IMG/VR virus record: IMGVR_UViG_3300029309_000013
Coordinates: 1-64,000 of that record
Source of the DNA: a virus
Length of the DNA: 64,000 nucleotides
Strand: one strand, 5' to 3'
Under the pieces are notes generated by a model. The model did no database searches. It was not told where the DNA came from and saw only the letters and a program-made list of their open reading frames with translations. The number at the start of each line of letters is the position of its first letter. Position 1 is the stretch's first letter. Positions 20,821-28,136 of this stretch are shown piece by piece. The translations under genes and the position numbers were made by a program.

Positions 20821-21315
20821 TTGAGCCAGCTGACTCTAAAATTAGACGCCGCTTGGCAACCCATAGAAGTTATATCTTCTGACCGGGGCTTCACAATGGT
20901 TCATTCAGGAAGGGCAAAGGCTATTGAGTTATACAACGATGGTCCTTGCCCTTTTTATTTTTACCCCTCAGTTATAGTTTTAAACAAATATATCAGGACA
21001 AAAAGAATTATTATGAGTCCTACAAGAAAAAATATTTACTGGAGAGACAAATATATATGTCAATATTGTGGTGATAGGTTTCCTTATTCTGGCTTGACCC
21101 TAGATCACATAGTACCAAAAGCATCAGGTGGTCAAGGTGGTTGGCTTAACTTAGTAACAGCCTGTGTTAAGTGTAATCAGAAGAAGGGTTGTAAGTCTGT
21201 CTCTGAAGCTGATATGGAGCTGATAAAAGAACCTACCAAGCCTCACATTAATATTTTAAACTTTTACCACCTCAACAAAGTTCCAAAACAATGGGAAAAT
21301 TACATTTCATATTAA
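20821..21315 (+). CDS. HNH endonuclease (164 aa, TTG start)
   Basis: TTG at 20821 with SD GAGAGG (20807-20812) eight bases ahead. The C-terminal half is a clear HNH nuclease: CQYCGD, LTLDHIVPKASGG, NLVTACVKCNQKKG, with two CxxC pairs for zinc and DH plus N for catalysis. The N-terminal half (WQPIEVISSDRGFTMVHSGR) resembles the segment found in stand-alone bacterial and phage HNH proteins. It could be a homing-type or packaging/defence nuclease. No intron or intein is seen near it. Confidence 0.85.
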   Translation: MSQLTLKLDAAWQPIEVISSDRGFTMVHSGRAKAIELYNDGPCPFYFYPSVIVLNKYIRTKRIIMSPTRKNIYWRDKYICQYCGDRFPYSGLTLDHIVPKASGGQGGWLNLVTACVKCNQKKGCKSVSEADMELIKEPTKPHINILNFYHLNKVPKQWENYISY

Positions 21316-21324
21316 GGAGAAAAA

Positions 21325-21570
21325 ATGAAACTTGAAGATCCAATACTAGAACAACTGGTCCAGCGCGCCGAAGAGGATGAGACCGGACAACTAATGATGA
21401 TGATGCAAGAACTTATCCATGTATCATCAAAGGCAGCAGAGCTTGGTTTTGAACTACAAGAACTAGCCAGTGTATGCACAATGGGCCACTTTCTGGGTAA
21501 AAACCCTGAGTATATACAAGCCTTGGCTTATTTGATGGAGAGGGGCGTAGATACAGACACAGAGCATTAA
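21325..21570 (+). CDS. Unknown helical protein (81 aa)
   Basis: SD AAGGAG before the ATG, 9 bases after the HNH gene. All-helical by eye, with four Met in a row (QLMMMMQELIHV) and a second helix pair (ELGFELQELASVCTMGHFLG, EYIQALAYLMERG). It ends at a strong terminator. Family unknown. Confidence 0.68.
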   Translation: MKLEDPILEQLVQRAEEDETGQLMMMMQELIHVSSKAAELGFELQELASVCTMGHFLGKNPEYIQALAYLMERGVDTDTEH

Positions 21571-21579
21571 TCAGTATAT

Positions 21580-21605
21580 AAGGCAGGGGTAATTCCCTGC
21601 CTTTT
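21580..21605 (+). terminator. Rho-independent terminator
   Basis: AAGGCAGGG (21580-21588), a 6-base loop and CCCTGCCTT (21595-21603), then TT. A nine-bp G+C-rich stem with a T-run. It ends the 19.1-21.6 kb unit (mannomutase, tRNA, HNH). Confidence 0.85.
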
Positions 21606-21648
21606 GTCTATTTAAATGTGTAGATAAAATATTCATTGAGGGCTAAAG

Positions 21649-21936
21649 ATGGAAATCACAAAAGACAAGCTATTGCAAATTATCAAAGAAGAGATTCAAA
21701 AAGTAACAGAACAAGAGGGTCTTGGGGGTGACCTAGAGGCTGAACCTTCAAATTCTCAAGAGATGGCTGAAAAATTTAAGAAACTTTCTCAAATATTCCC
21801 ACAACTAGTAGATATTGAAGATCGAGAACGTGATCTTCTTAATACAATTATTTTTGGATCAATTGATTTAGCTGCGAAAGGGGCGCAGTACAACAACCTA
21901 GCGGTTGTTAAAGCTGAGCTGGAGAAGTATTTATAA
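21649..21936 (+). CDS. Small motif-tagged candidate head cargo protein (95 aa)
   Basis: The N-terminus reads ITKDKLLQIIKEEIQKVTEQE, almost the same as the start of the protein at 6426 (ITKENLVSIIKEELDNVLSEQ), while the two bodies differ. The rest is a helical domain (EMAEKFKKLSQIFPQL, RDLLNTIIFGSIDLAAKGA). This is the cleanest example of one N-terminal tag on unrelated bodies. The stop overlaps the next start by one base. Confidence 0.68.
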   Translation: MEITKDKLLQIIKEEIQKVTEQEGLGGDLEAEPSNSQEMAEKFKKLSQIFPQLVDIEDRERDLLNTIIFGSIDLAAKGAQYNNLAVVKAELEKYL

Positions 21937-23939
21937 TGAAAAAACAAGATATAGCAAAACTATTGGTTAACCACCCAGCAATCAAGTTACTTAGAGAATC
22001 TGATGAAGATGGTCATTTACTTGGTATCATGGCGGAAGAAATTAAAGATCTAGAAGAGGCAATTTCAACAATTACCAGAAATAAGGGTGCTCAAGTAAAA
22101 AAAGAACTGGACGGCGCTATTGAGAAAAATGAAGTTGATAAATGGCTTGATAAGTATTTCCCAGGGGGTGAGTTTTCTTTTGCCGGGCTTGGTACCGGAA
22201 GGGGTACTGATAAGCAATCGATAGAACGGTACTTAGCCAACAAGCCAGAAGAGCTAGAATATTTGAAAAAAAGAATCATTGGCTATGTTAAGCAAGCTCT
22301 GGAAACTAAAGGTGTAGGGTTCGAAGGAGAAAAGGAAGAGTACTTTGGAAGTGAGTGGTTAGCAACACCTGCACAACTTCCCCCTACAAAGGATTCATCT
22401 TCAACCAACATAACCCCAGAAATTAGGCAACAATTTGAAAACAGATTGAAAGATATCGTTGAAGCTCCAGCAGTTGAGCCTTTTTTATCTTTTTTCACTC
22501 TTTTGGTCAGACAACAGGTAAGAGAGGAAGTAACACTACCGCAAGCGTTACAAGGAGCCAATCTTCTTGGGGGAGAAAACACTTCAAAGGTCAGAGAAGC
22601 ATTGCTTCAAATGGAAAAATCCGACAGAATTACCATCCTTCAGGCATTTAAACAACTAGATTCTACAAAGCAAACATATTTGGTTGATATGATAAAAGAT
22701 GTATTACCAGAAGTACCAGCTAAAGTTGAACCAGAGATTGTAGATGATGAGGAAGAAGAGACTGCACAACAAGATCCAGAAACTGAAGAAGGGACTGTAC
22801 AACAAGAACCAGAAACTGAAGAAGGGACTGTACAACAAGAACCGGAAACTGAAGAAGTTGTTATATCCAAAGAAGATCTTGATCATCATAAGGAAAAGTT
22901 TATTAAATTTTTCTCTTCTGAGAGACGTGTTGGATTTATGCAACAAATGTTTCTAGATGAACAGTCCAAACTTCTGGTTTCTCTATTGAGTGCCTTAAGG
23001 GGTCTGCTTGGCGATAGCTCTAGGGCTAAAGCAATTGGTGTCTCTGAATTGGATGAATCTCAACATGACTCTTTGGATGTCCCAATGGGAGAAAGACGAG
23101 CCATTGTTAAGGATATGAAAAACATTAAAATCACAATGGAAGATCTGGTGTTTATTCTTAAGCGCTACAGGGAGCAAATGAATAAAGTGTCTGCCTACGA
23201 AAAATTTGATGGTACTAAACTCAAAAAAAGAGTAAAGAATGATCTAGAAGATACACAGATAGCAATTGCAAAGCTTTATAGAAATATAGTCAAAGTTATA
23301 CTCTCCGGAGAGGATATCATTAAAGAGCAAGATGAGGGTCCGTCTGCTGAAGAAAAAGCAAAAAACGTTAGAAGAGTGTATGGTGAGCTTCTAACAACTT
23401 ATAATGATTCTCTAGAGCCAATTATTAGAGGTGAGGTTGACTTTGATGGAGCAACAGTAAAAAACACAGCGCAGAGCATGCTAGATTTAATTCTAAGTTC
23501 AGGCATTGTTGATTATTTTCCAAGTGAAAACATAAGATTCTCACCAAAAGTTGATGCTAGAACAACTTTAAAAGACGCAATGAATCATCTGGCTGATAGT
23601 CTAAAAGAATTAGCCACTTTTATTTCTCGTGTATTTGCAAGAGTCAACACAAATGATATAACAGAAGCACAAGCCAGAACATTTCTTAAAAAATTAAGAG
23701 ACATCTCGATTGTATTAGAGAGAGATTTTGGGGCTGAGTCTGTTATTAATGCATTACCAGAGATCGAAGAGGAAAACCCAGAGAACTCATTGGGCACCCC
23801 CCCTCAAAATAGAGATGATAGAACCATGATGGACAGGATTGATGATTTTGTTTTAAACCCACTTCTGTCCCAACCAGCCAACATATACGAGAAAATAATT
23901 CCAATTGTGGAAAAAATTATAAAGGACCAACATGGCTAA
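21936..23939 (+). CDS. Large helical protein with acidic repeats, possible head or core protein (667 aa)
   Basis: The N-terminus (AKLLVNHPAIKLLRESDED) contains LRE/S, which fits the gp21 cleavage rule. The body is helical and charged. Residues about 275-308 are three 11-residue acidic repeats of the type TVQQEPETEEG that act as a linker. The C-terminal 350 residues are helical (EERRAIVKDMKNIKI-like stretch, then LKELATFISRVFARV). No enzyme motif is found. It overlaps the PhoH gene by 8 bp. Scaffold, internal or unrelated cytoplasmic roles are all possible. Confidence 0.65.
   Translation: MKKQDIAKLLVNHPAIKLLRESDEDGHLLGIMAEEIKDLEEAISTITRNKGAQVKKELDGAIEKNEVDKWLDKYFPGGEFSFAGLGTGRGTDKQSIERYLANKPEELEYLKKRIIGYVKQALETKGVGFEGEKEEYFGSEWLATPAQLPPTKDSSSTNITPEIRQQFENRLKDIVEAPAVEPFLSFFTLLVRQQVREEVTLPQALQGANLLGGENTSKVREALLQMEKSDRITILQAFKQLDSTKQTYLVDMIKDVLPEVPAKVEPEIVDDEEEETAQQDPETEEGTVQQEPETEEGTVQQEPETEEVVISKEDLDHHKEKFIKFFSSERRVGFMQQMFLDEQSKLLVSLLSALRGLLGDSSRAKAIGVSELDESQHDSLDVPMGERRAIVKDMKNIKITMEDLVFILKRYREQMNKVSAYEKFDGTKLKKRVKNDLEDTQIAIAKLYRNIVKVILSGEDIIKEQDEGPSAEEKAKNVRRVYGELLTTYNDSLEPIIRGEVDFDGATVKNTAQSMLDLILSSGIVDYFPSENIRFSPKVDARTTLKDAMNHLADSLKELATFISRVFARVNTNDITEAQARTFLKKLRDISIVLERDFGAESVINALPEIEEENPENSLGTPPQNRDDRTMMDRIDDFVLNPLLSQPANIYEKIIPIVEKIIKDQHG
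22760..22858 (+). repeat. Three tandem 33-bp units
   Basis: Units at 22760-22792, 22793-22825 and 22826-22858. The second and third differ at one base before their ends, and the first has two further changes. In frame they encode three acidic 11-residue repeats. Such arrays change copy number easily by slippage. Confidence 0.9.
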
Positions 23940-25275
23940 GAAGAACATCGTCATTGATACATCTGTCTTTTTGACCGATTCTCAGTGTATTTATAAATTT
24001 GAAAATAATGATATTTTTGTACCACTTAAAGTTTTAGAAGAAATTGATAAGCATAAAAAACGACAGGACTCTGCTGGTTTTCATGCTAGAAATGCTATTA
24101 AAACATTTGACCTCTTACGTCTACGAGGATCGCTTGTAAAGGGCGTTAGACTTGAGAAGGGCAAAGGTATGGTTAAAGTGATTAGGGCGTCTGAAATCGC
24201 ACTAGAGAAGCTCCCACGGGATCTTACACACAACATTGCTGATCATCTTATTCTTGCAACAGCTTTAACAGTCCAGGAGCAACATGAAAAAAGAAAAACA
24301 ATTGTTGTCTCTAATGATGTAAATATGCGAGTAATAGCAGATTCTATTGGTTTATTAACTGATGATTACTCCATTGACCAAGTTGTTGACGATGCAAATA
24401 AGATATATGATGGTTTCTGTTCCGTTTTGGTTGATGATGAATTAATAGATCAGTTTTATCAGGGAGAGGATATTATGTTAGACCCTGAACTGTTAAGCGA
24501 TCAAAAAATAAATATATACCCAAATCAATATGTAATGTTGGTATCCTCTTCGTGCGAAAAAAAGACTGCACTTGCGAGATATTTGAATAACATACAGCCC
24601 CTACTACCAATATATGATAGGAAGAATGAGCTTAGTTTTAGGGTGCTTCCTAGAAACAAGGAGCAATCATTTGCCTTTGATTTACTATTCGACCCAGAAG
24701 TACCTCTTGTGTCTCTCATAGGTCGTGCTGGTTCCGGAAAGACCCTAATGGCCATTGCAGCTGGGATGGAGCAGGTATTGGGTCATGGTGAAAGAGTTTA
24801 TGACCGCCTGATAGTATCAAGACCAGTTCAGCCTATGGGTAAAGATATTGGATTCTTGCCTGGTACGATGGAAGAGAAGATGTTACCATGGTTGAAGCCG
24901 ATTGAAGATAACATAAGATACACAATAGGTGATCACGGTGTAAAACTAGAAGAGTATATGGAAATAGGAAAGCTGGAGATCGAGGCGCTAACATATATTC
25001 GAGGTCGATCAATCTCCAACGCTTTTGTTGTAATTGACGAAGCTCAGAATTTAACTGCACACGAGGTCAAAACAATTATTACCCGCATTGGTGAGAATAC
25101 AAAAATTATCTTAACTGGGGATATAGAACAGATAGATAACGTTTATACTAACGAGACAAGTAATGGTCTCGCTTATGCAATAGAAAAATTTAAACATTCA
25201 GACTTATCTGGTCATGTTACGTTTCGCAAGGGTGAACGTAGTAAATTGGCTACTGCTGCTGCAAAAATACTCTAA
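23932..25275 (+). CDS. phoH: PIN domain-PhoH ATPase fusion (447 aa)
   Basis: Residues 1-135 are a PIN nuclease domain (IVIDTSVFLTD, VLEEIDKHKK, DHLILATAL, VVSNDVNMRVIAD) with the acidic residues expected for metal-dependent RNA cutting. Residues 235-447 are the PhoH ATPase: Walker A GRAGSGKT (about 264-271), PVQPMGKDIGFLPGT, Walker B FVVIDEAQN (about 364-372), and ILTGDIEQID. The length and order equal the bacterial YlaK/PhoH2 type, where ATPase and PIN are fused to unwind and cut RNA. Many phages carry only the PhoH half. It overlaps the upstream gene by 8 bp. Confidence 0.92.
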   Translation: MAKKNIVIDTSVFLTDSQCIYKFENNDIFVPLKVLEEIDKHKKRQDSAGFHARNAIKTFDLLRLRGSLVKGVRLEKGKGMVKVIRASEIALEKLPRDLTHNIADHLILATALTVQEQHEKRKTIVVSNDVNMRVIADSIGLLTDDYSIDQVVDDANKIYDGFCSVLVDDELIDQFYQGEDIMLDPELLSDQKINIYPNQYVMLVSSSCEKKTALARYLNNIQPLLPIYDRKNELSFRVLPRNKEQSFAFDLLFDPEVPLVSLIGRAGSGKTLMAIAAGMEQVLGHGERVYDRLIVSRPVQPMGKDIGFLPGTMEEKMLPWLKPIEDNIRYTIGDHGVKLEEYMEIGKLEIEALTYIRGRSISNAFVVIDEAQNLTAHEVKTIITRIGENTKIILTGDIEQIDNVYTNETSNGLAYAIEKFKHSDLSGHVTFRKGERSKLATAAAKIL

Positions 25276-25279
25276 TCGC

Positions 25280-25308
25280 TTGACGGTCTACTAATTTTAT
25301 GTTAAGAT
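25280..25308 (+). promoter_or_regulatory. Sigma70-like promoter
   Basis: TTGACG (25280-25285), a 17-bp spacer and TAAGAT (25303-25308). It lies right after the PhoH stop and before the metalloprotease gene, with SD CGGAG downstream. Confidence 0.65.
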
Positions 25309-25331
25309 AATAGTAATTACGGAGAAATAAA

Positions 25332-26000
25332 ATGTGGATTACTGAGTCTGCTAAAAAAGGTAGGAGAATGAAAGACATGTATTCTATCAGTGGCGTTGAT
25401 GTTTTTATAAAAGATAAATTACCTGAGCATATTGATGCGGAGTTTGTTTTCAAATACATCTCATCTCGCGTACCAGCGAAGATGATTGACGGCGTTGATA
25501 TTATCTACATTGGAAAGTTTCCGTATATGGACGAGAAAGGGTTCAATGCCTACTATGAAGATGGCGCAATTTATGTTACGAACGAACAGGACGATGATCG
25601 TGATATGATTGAAGACATTGTTCATGAGATTGCTCACGCATGTGAAGAAATGTATCATGAGCGAATTTATGGTGATGGTAGAATTTTTTCTGAATTCAAA
25701 AAGCGTAGACAAGTTCTGGGTCAGTTATTAAATGAACTATATGATGACGTGCCCCATGACTTTGAAACAAAAATGGAGTATGATGAAGACATAGACAAAT
25801 TTCTTTATGAAACCATCGGGTATGATATTCTAAATCAAATCTGTATCGGCATATTCATTTCAGCCTATGCAGCAACTTCTATAAACGAATATTTTGCTAG
25901 AGGTTTTGAAGAATTTTTCTTGGGTAATGGAGATGAGGTTAAATCCATGCACCCTAAACTTTATGATGCAATACAAAGGCTCACAAATATGGAGGACTAA
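25332..26000 (+). CDS. Putative zinc metallopeptidase (222 aa)
   Basis: SD CGGAG before the ATG. VHEIAHACEE (about residues 98-107) is an HExxH zinc motif, and NEYFARGFEEFFLG (about 188-201) gives Glu residues placed as a third ligand would be in gluzincins. The region before the motif (AYYEDGAIYVTNEQ) supplies the edge strand usual in this fold. It is intracellular by lack of a signal peptide. Targets are unknown. It overlaps the nuclease gene downstream by one base, so the two are co-translated. Confidence 0.75.
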   Translation: MWITESAKKGRRMKDMYSISGVDVFIKDKLPEHIDAEFVFKYISSRVPAKMIDGVDIIYIGKFPYMDEKGFNAYYEDGAIYVTNEQDDDRDMIEDIVHEIAHACEEMYHERIYGDGRIFSEFKKRRQVLGQLLNELYDDVPHDFETKMEYDEDIDKFLYETIGYDILNQICIGIFISAYAATSINEYFARGFEEFFLGNGDEVKSMHPKLYDAIQRLTNMED

Positions 26001-26785
26001 TGAGCAAAAAGAAACACATCTCTTATTCAGAACTTAAAAATTGGGCAGAATGCCCATGGAAACATAATTTAGTATACATTCAGGGAATTAAAGGATTCAC
26101 GGGTAATTTATATACAGCGTTTGGTACAGCTATCCACGCAGTCTGTGAAAATATAGCAAAAGGGTTATTAACAGAAGACACAGATCGAGAAGACTTTTTT
26201 GATGAGACATTTGATCAAGAACTTGATAAACTTGATCTTGATGAGGAAGTTCAAGAAGTTGCCCTTAAAGAGTTTAGAAGAAACGCTAGGCTTATCATGC
26301 CTCTTGTTTTTCCCCAATTAGAAGAGCACTTTCCTGGCTATGAAGTTTACTCTACAGAAGAAATGCTATATCAACAGATAGATGAACTTGATTACGATTG
26401 GAATCTCAAAGGCTTTATTGATCTCGTGATAAAAACACCGGACGATAAGTATCACATTATTGATTGGAAAACCTGTTCATGGGGTTGGAACTTAGAGAAG
26501 AAACAAAGCACATTGGTAACTTACCAGCTTACACTATACAAAAAGTTCTTCTGTGAAAAGCACAACATAGACCCCAAGATGGTTGAGACATACTTTGGCC
26601 TTCTAAAGAGAACAGCTAAAAAAGATAACGTTGAAATATATCGAGTAACATCTGGCCCTCGTAAAACCAGAAGTGCAACTAAACTCTTGACTGATGGTTG
26701 TAAATCAATTAAAGCTGGTCTTAAAATTAAAAATAGAAAGAACTGTAAGTACTGTGAGTTTTATCACACAGAACATTGTCCATAA
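26000..26785 (+). CDS. Cas4/RecB-like PD-(D/E)XK nuclease (261 aa)
   Basis: Residues 5-20 (SYSELKNWAECPWKHN) and FGTAIHAVCE form the start of the fold. GFIDLVI and HIIDWKTCSWGW (about 138-165) hold the D...D-x-K active site, and TYQLTLYKKFF is the QxxxY motif. The end (CKYCEFYHTEHC) with an early Cys in AECPW gives four Cys, as in the iron-sulfur cluster of Cas4/AddB. It probably acts as a DNA exonuclease in replication or recombination. No CRISPR array is nearby. Confidence 0.85.
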   Translation: MSKKKHISYSELKNWAECPWKHNLVYIQGIKGFTGNLYTAFGTAIHAVCENIAKGLLTEDTDREDFFDETFDQELDKLDLDEEVQEVALKEFRRNARLIMPLVFPQLEEHFPGYEVYSTEEMLYQQIDELDYDWNLKGFIDLVIKTPDDKYHIIDWKTCSWGWNLEKKQSTLVTYQLTLYKKFFCEKHNIDPKMVETYFGLLKRTAKKDNVEIYRVTSGPRKTRSATKLLTDGCKSIKAGLKIKNRKNCKYCEFYHTEHCP

Positions 26786-26790
26786 AAAAT

Positions 26791-26807
26791 TTAACTAATT
26801 TAGTTAA
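26791..26807 (+). promoter_or_regulatory. Perfect palindrome TTAACTAATTTAGTTAA
   Basis: Two 8-base arms around one central T, all but two base pairs A-T, just before the -35 box at 26813. No T-run follows, so an operator is more likely than a terminator. It resembles TTAACTCA/TGAGTTAA at 6328-6345. Confidence 0.55.
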
Positions 26808-26812
26808 AATAC

Positions 26813-26841
26813 TTGACGCCTTATCTAAACCGTGTTATAAT
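26813..26841 (+). promoter_or_regulatory. Strong sigma70-like promoter of the glycan operon
   Basis: TTGACG (26813-26818), a 17-bp spacer and a consensus TATAAT (26836-26841). It is the only promoter I see for the long run of overlapping genes to about 35055. Confidence 0.82.
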
Positions 26842-26862
26842 GATAGCATAAATTAGATAAGG
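26819..26862 (+). promoter_or_regulatory. Inverted repeat CCTTATCTAA/TTAGATAAGG around the -10 box
   Basis: Ten-base perfect arms at 26819-26828 (in the spacer) and 26853-26862 (in the leader, touching the SD). The arms are 34 bp apart centre to centre, about three turns of DNA. Only the second arm is transcribed, so this is a DNA operator rather than an RNA hairpin. Confidence 0.6.
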
Positions 26863-26870
26863 TGTTTTTT

Positions 26871-28136
26871 ATGTCGAATAAGTTAAAAGTATTAACATTA
26901 AGTGACCATCCACTTTCCCCAAGTGGTGTTGGTACACAAACTAGGTATATTTGCGAGGCTTTATTAAAGTCTGGTAAATTTCAAATTATTTCTCTTGGTG
27001 GAGCGATAAAGCATCATAATTATGATCAAGTCTTTGTAGAGCCATATGATAAAGACTGGAAAGTAATCCCAGTTGACGGGTATGGTAATGCTGATATGAT
27101 TCGTTCCATTATTAGAAACGAGCGTCCTGATTTCGTATGGATGATGACCGACCCTCGTTTCTGGGAATGGTTGTGGGCGATTGAGAATGAGATCCGCCCC
27201 TTGTGTCCATTAGTATATTACCATGTTTGGGATAATTATCCATATCCTGAATTTAATAGGAAATACTATGAGTCAAATGACTATGTTGCGTGCATCTCTC
27301 GGCTAACTGCCGATTGTGTTCGCTCAGTGGCCCCAACTGTTCCCTCTTCTTATTTACCACACGCAGTAAACCAAGATGTCTTCAGGCCACTAACAAAGGC
27401 CCAGAGGTTTCAATTAAGAAAACAAAATCTTCACCCTGAAGATCAGGACAAATTTATTGTATTCTGGAACAACAGGAACGCTAGAAGAAAACAGTCCGGA
27501 ACTTTGATTTGGTGGTTTAAGGAATGGTTAGATAAAAATAACTTGCATGATAAAGCTCAATTGATTATGCATACGCACCCTAATGATCAACACGGCCAGG
27601 ATTTAAATAATATTGTAAGCCATTTGGGTTTAAATAATAGACAAGTCTTGTTCTCTACGGCTAAAGTTCCTTTGGAAAACATGGCGACTTTCTATAATCT
27701 AGCTGATGTTACAGTAAACATTTCTGATGCTGAGGGTTTTGGCCTTGCGACACTGGAGTCTCTGGCTTGTGGTACTCCAATTATTGCTACCTTAACTGGC
27801 GGACTACAAGAGCAAGTTCTGCATAAAGGGAAGTATTATGGAGTTGGGTTAAAACCTGTCTCAAAGGCTATTATTGGATCACAACAGGTCCCTTATATCT
27901 ATGAAGATAGGGTTTCCAAGAGTGATTTTCATAATGCTTTGACTAAGATGTATAGAATGGGTACAGACCGACGGCTAGAGCTTGGTATGAAAGGGCATGC
28001 GCACGTTACTAATAATTATAATTTTGAAAACTTTCAAAAGAAATGGGTTGACTTGATGCTTGATATTCATGAAAAAGAAGGCTCTTGGGAAACTAGAAAG
28101 GGCTATAGTAACATTACTTTTAAGGAGATTGTATGA
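26871..28136 (+). CDS. Glycosyltransferase, GT4-like (421 aa)
   Basis: ATG at 26871 follows AAGGTG. An in-frame start at 26862 is less likely. The N-terminus LTLSDHPLSPSGVGTQTRYI is the glycine-rich donor-domain entry of GT-B enzymes, and the C-terminal domain has VTVNISDAEGFGLATLESLA, with the E...E pair of family GT4, then GTPIIATLTGG. It transfers a sugar from a nucleotide-sugar. It is the first gene of the operon and overlaps the next by 4 bp. Confidence 0.87.
   Translation: MSNKLKVLTLSDHPLSPSGVGTQTRYICEALLKSGKFQIISLGGAIKHHNYDQVFVEPYDKDWKVIPVDGYGNADMIRSIIRNERPDFVWMMTDPRFWEWLWAIENEIRPLCPLVYYHVWDNYPYPEFNRKYYESNDYVACISRLTADCVRSVAPTVPSSYLPHAVNQDVFRPLTKAQRFQLRKQNLHPEDQDKFIVFWNNRNARRKQSGTLIWWFKEWLDKNNLHDKAQLIMHTHPNDQHGQDLNNIVSHLGLNNRQVLFSTAKVPLENMATFYNLADVTVNISDAEGFGLATLESLACGTPIIATLTGGLQEQVLHKGKYYGVGLKPVSKAIIGSQQVPYIYEDRVSKSDFHNALTKMYRMGTDRRLELGMKGHAHVTNNYNFENFQKKWVDLMLDIHEKEGSWETRKGYSNITFKEIV

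Noticed and set aside
22640-22946. Minus-strand ORFs with repeated SGSCCTVPSSV or FSFWFLLYSPF
   Set aside because: They are mirror frames of the acidic 33-bp repeats in the plus-strand gene; there is no SD and no neighbour on that strand.
26000-26785. CRISPR-Cas adaptation module
   Set aside because: Only a Cas4-like nuclease is present, with no Cas1, Cas2 or repeats nearby. A replication or recombination role is more likely.
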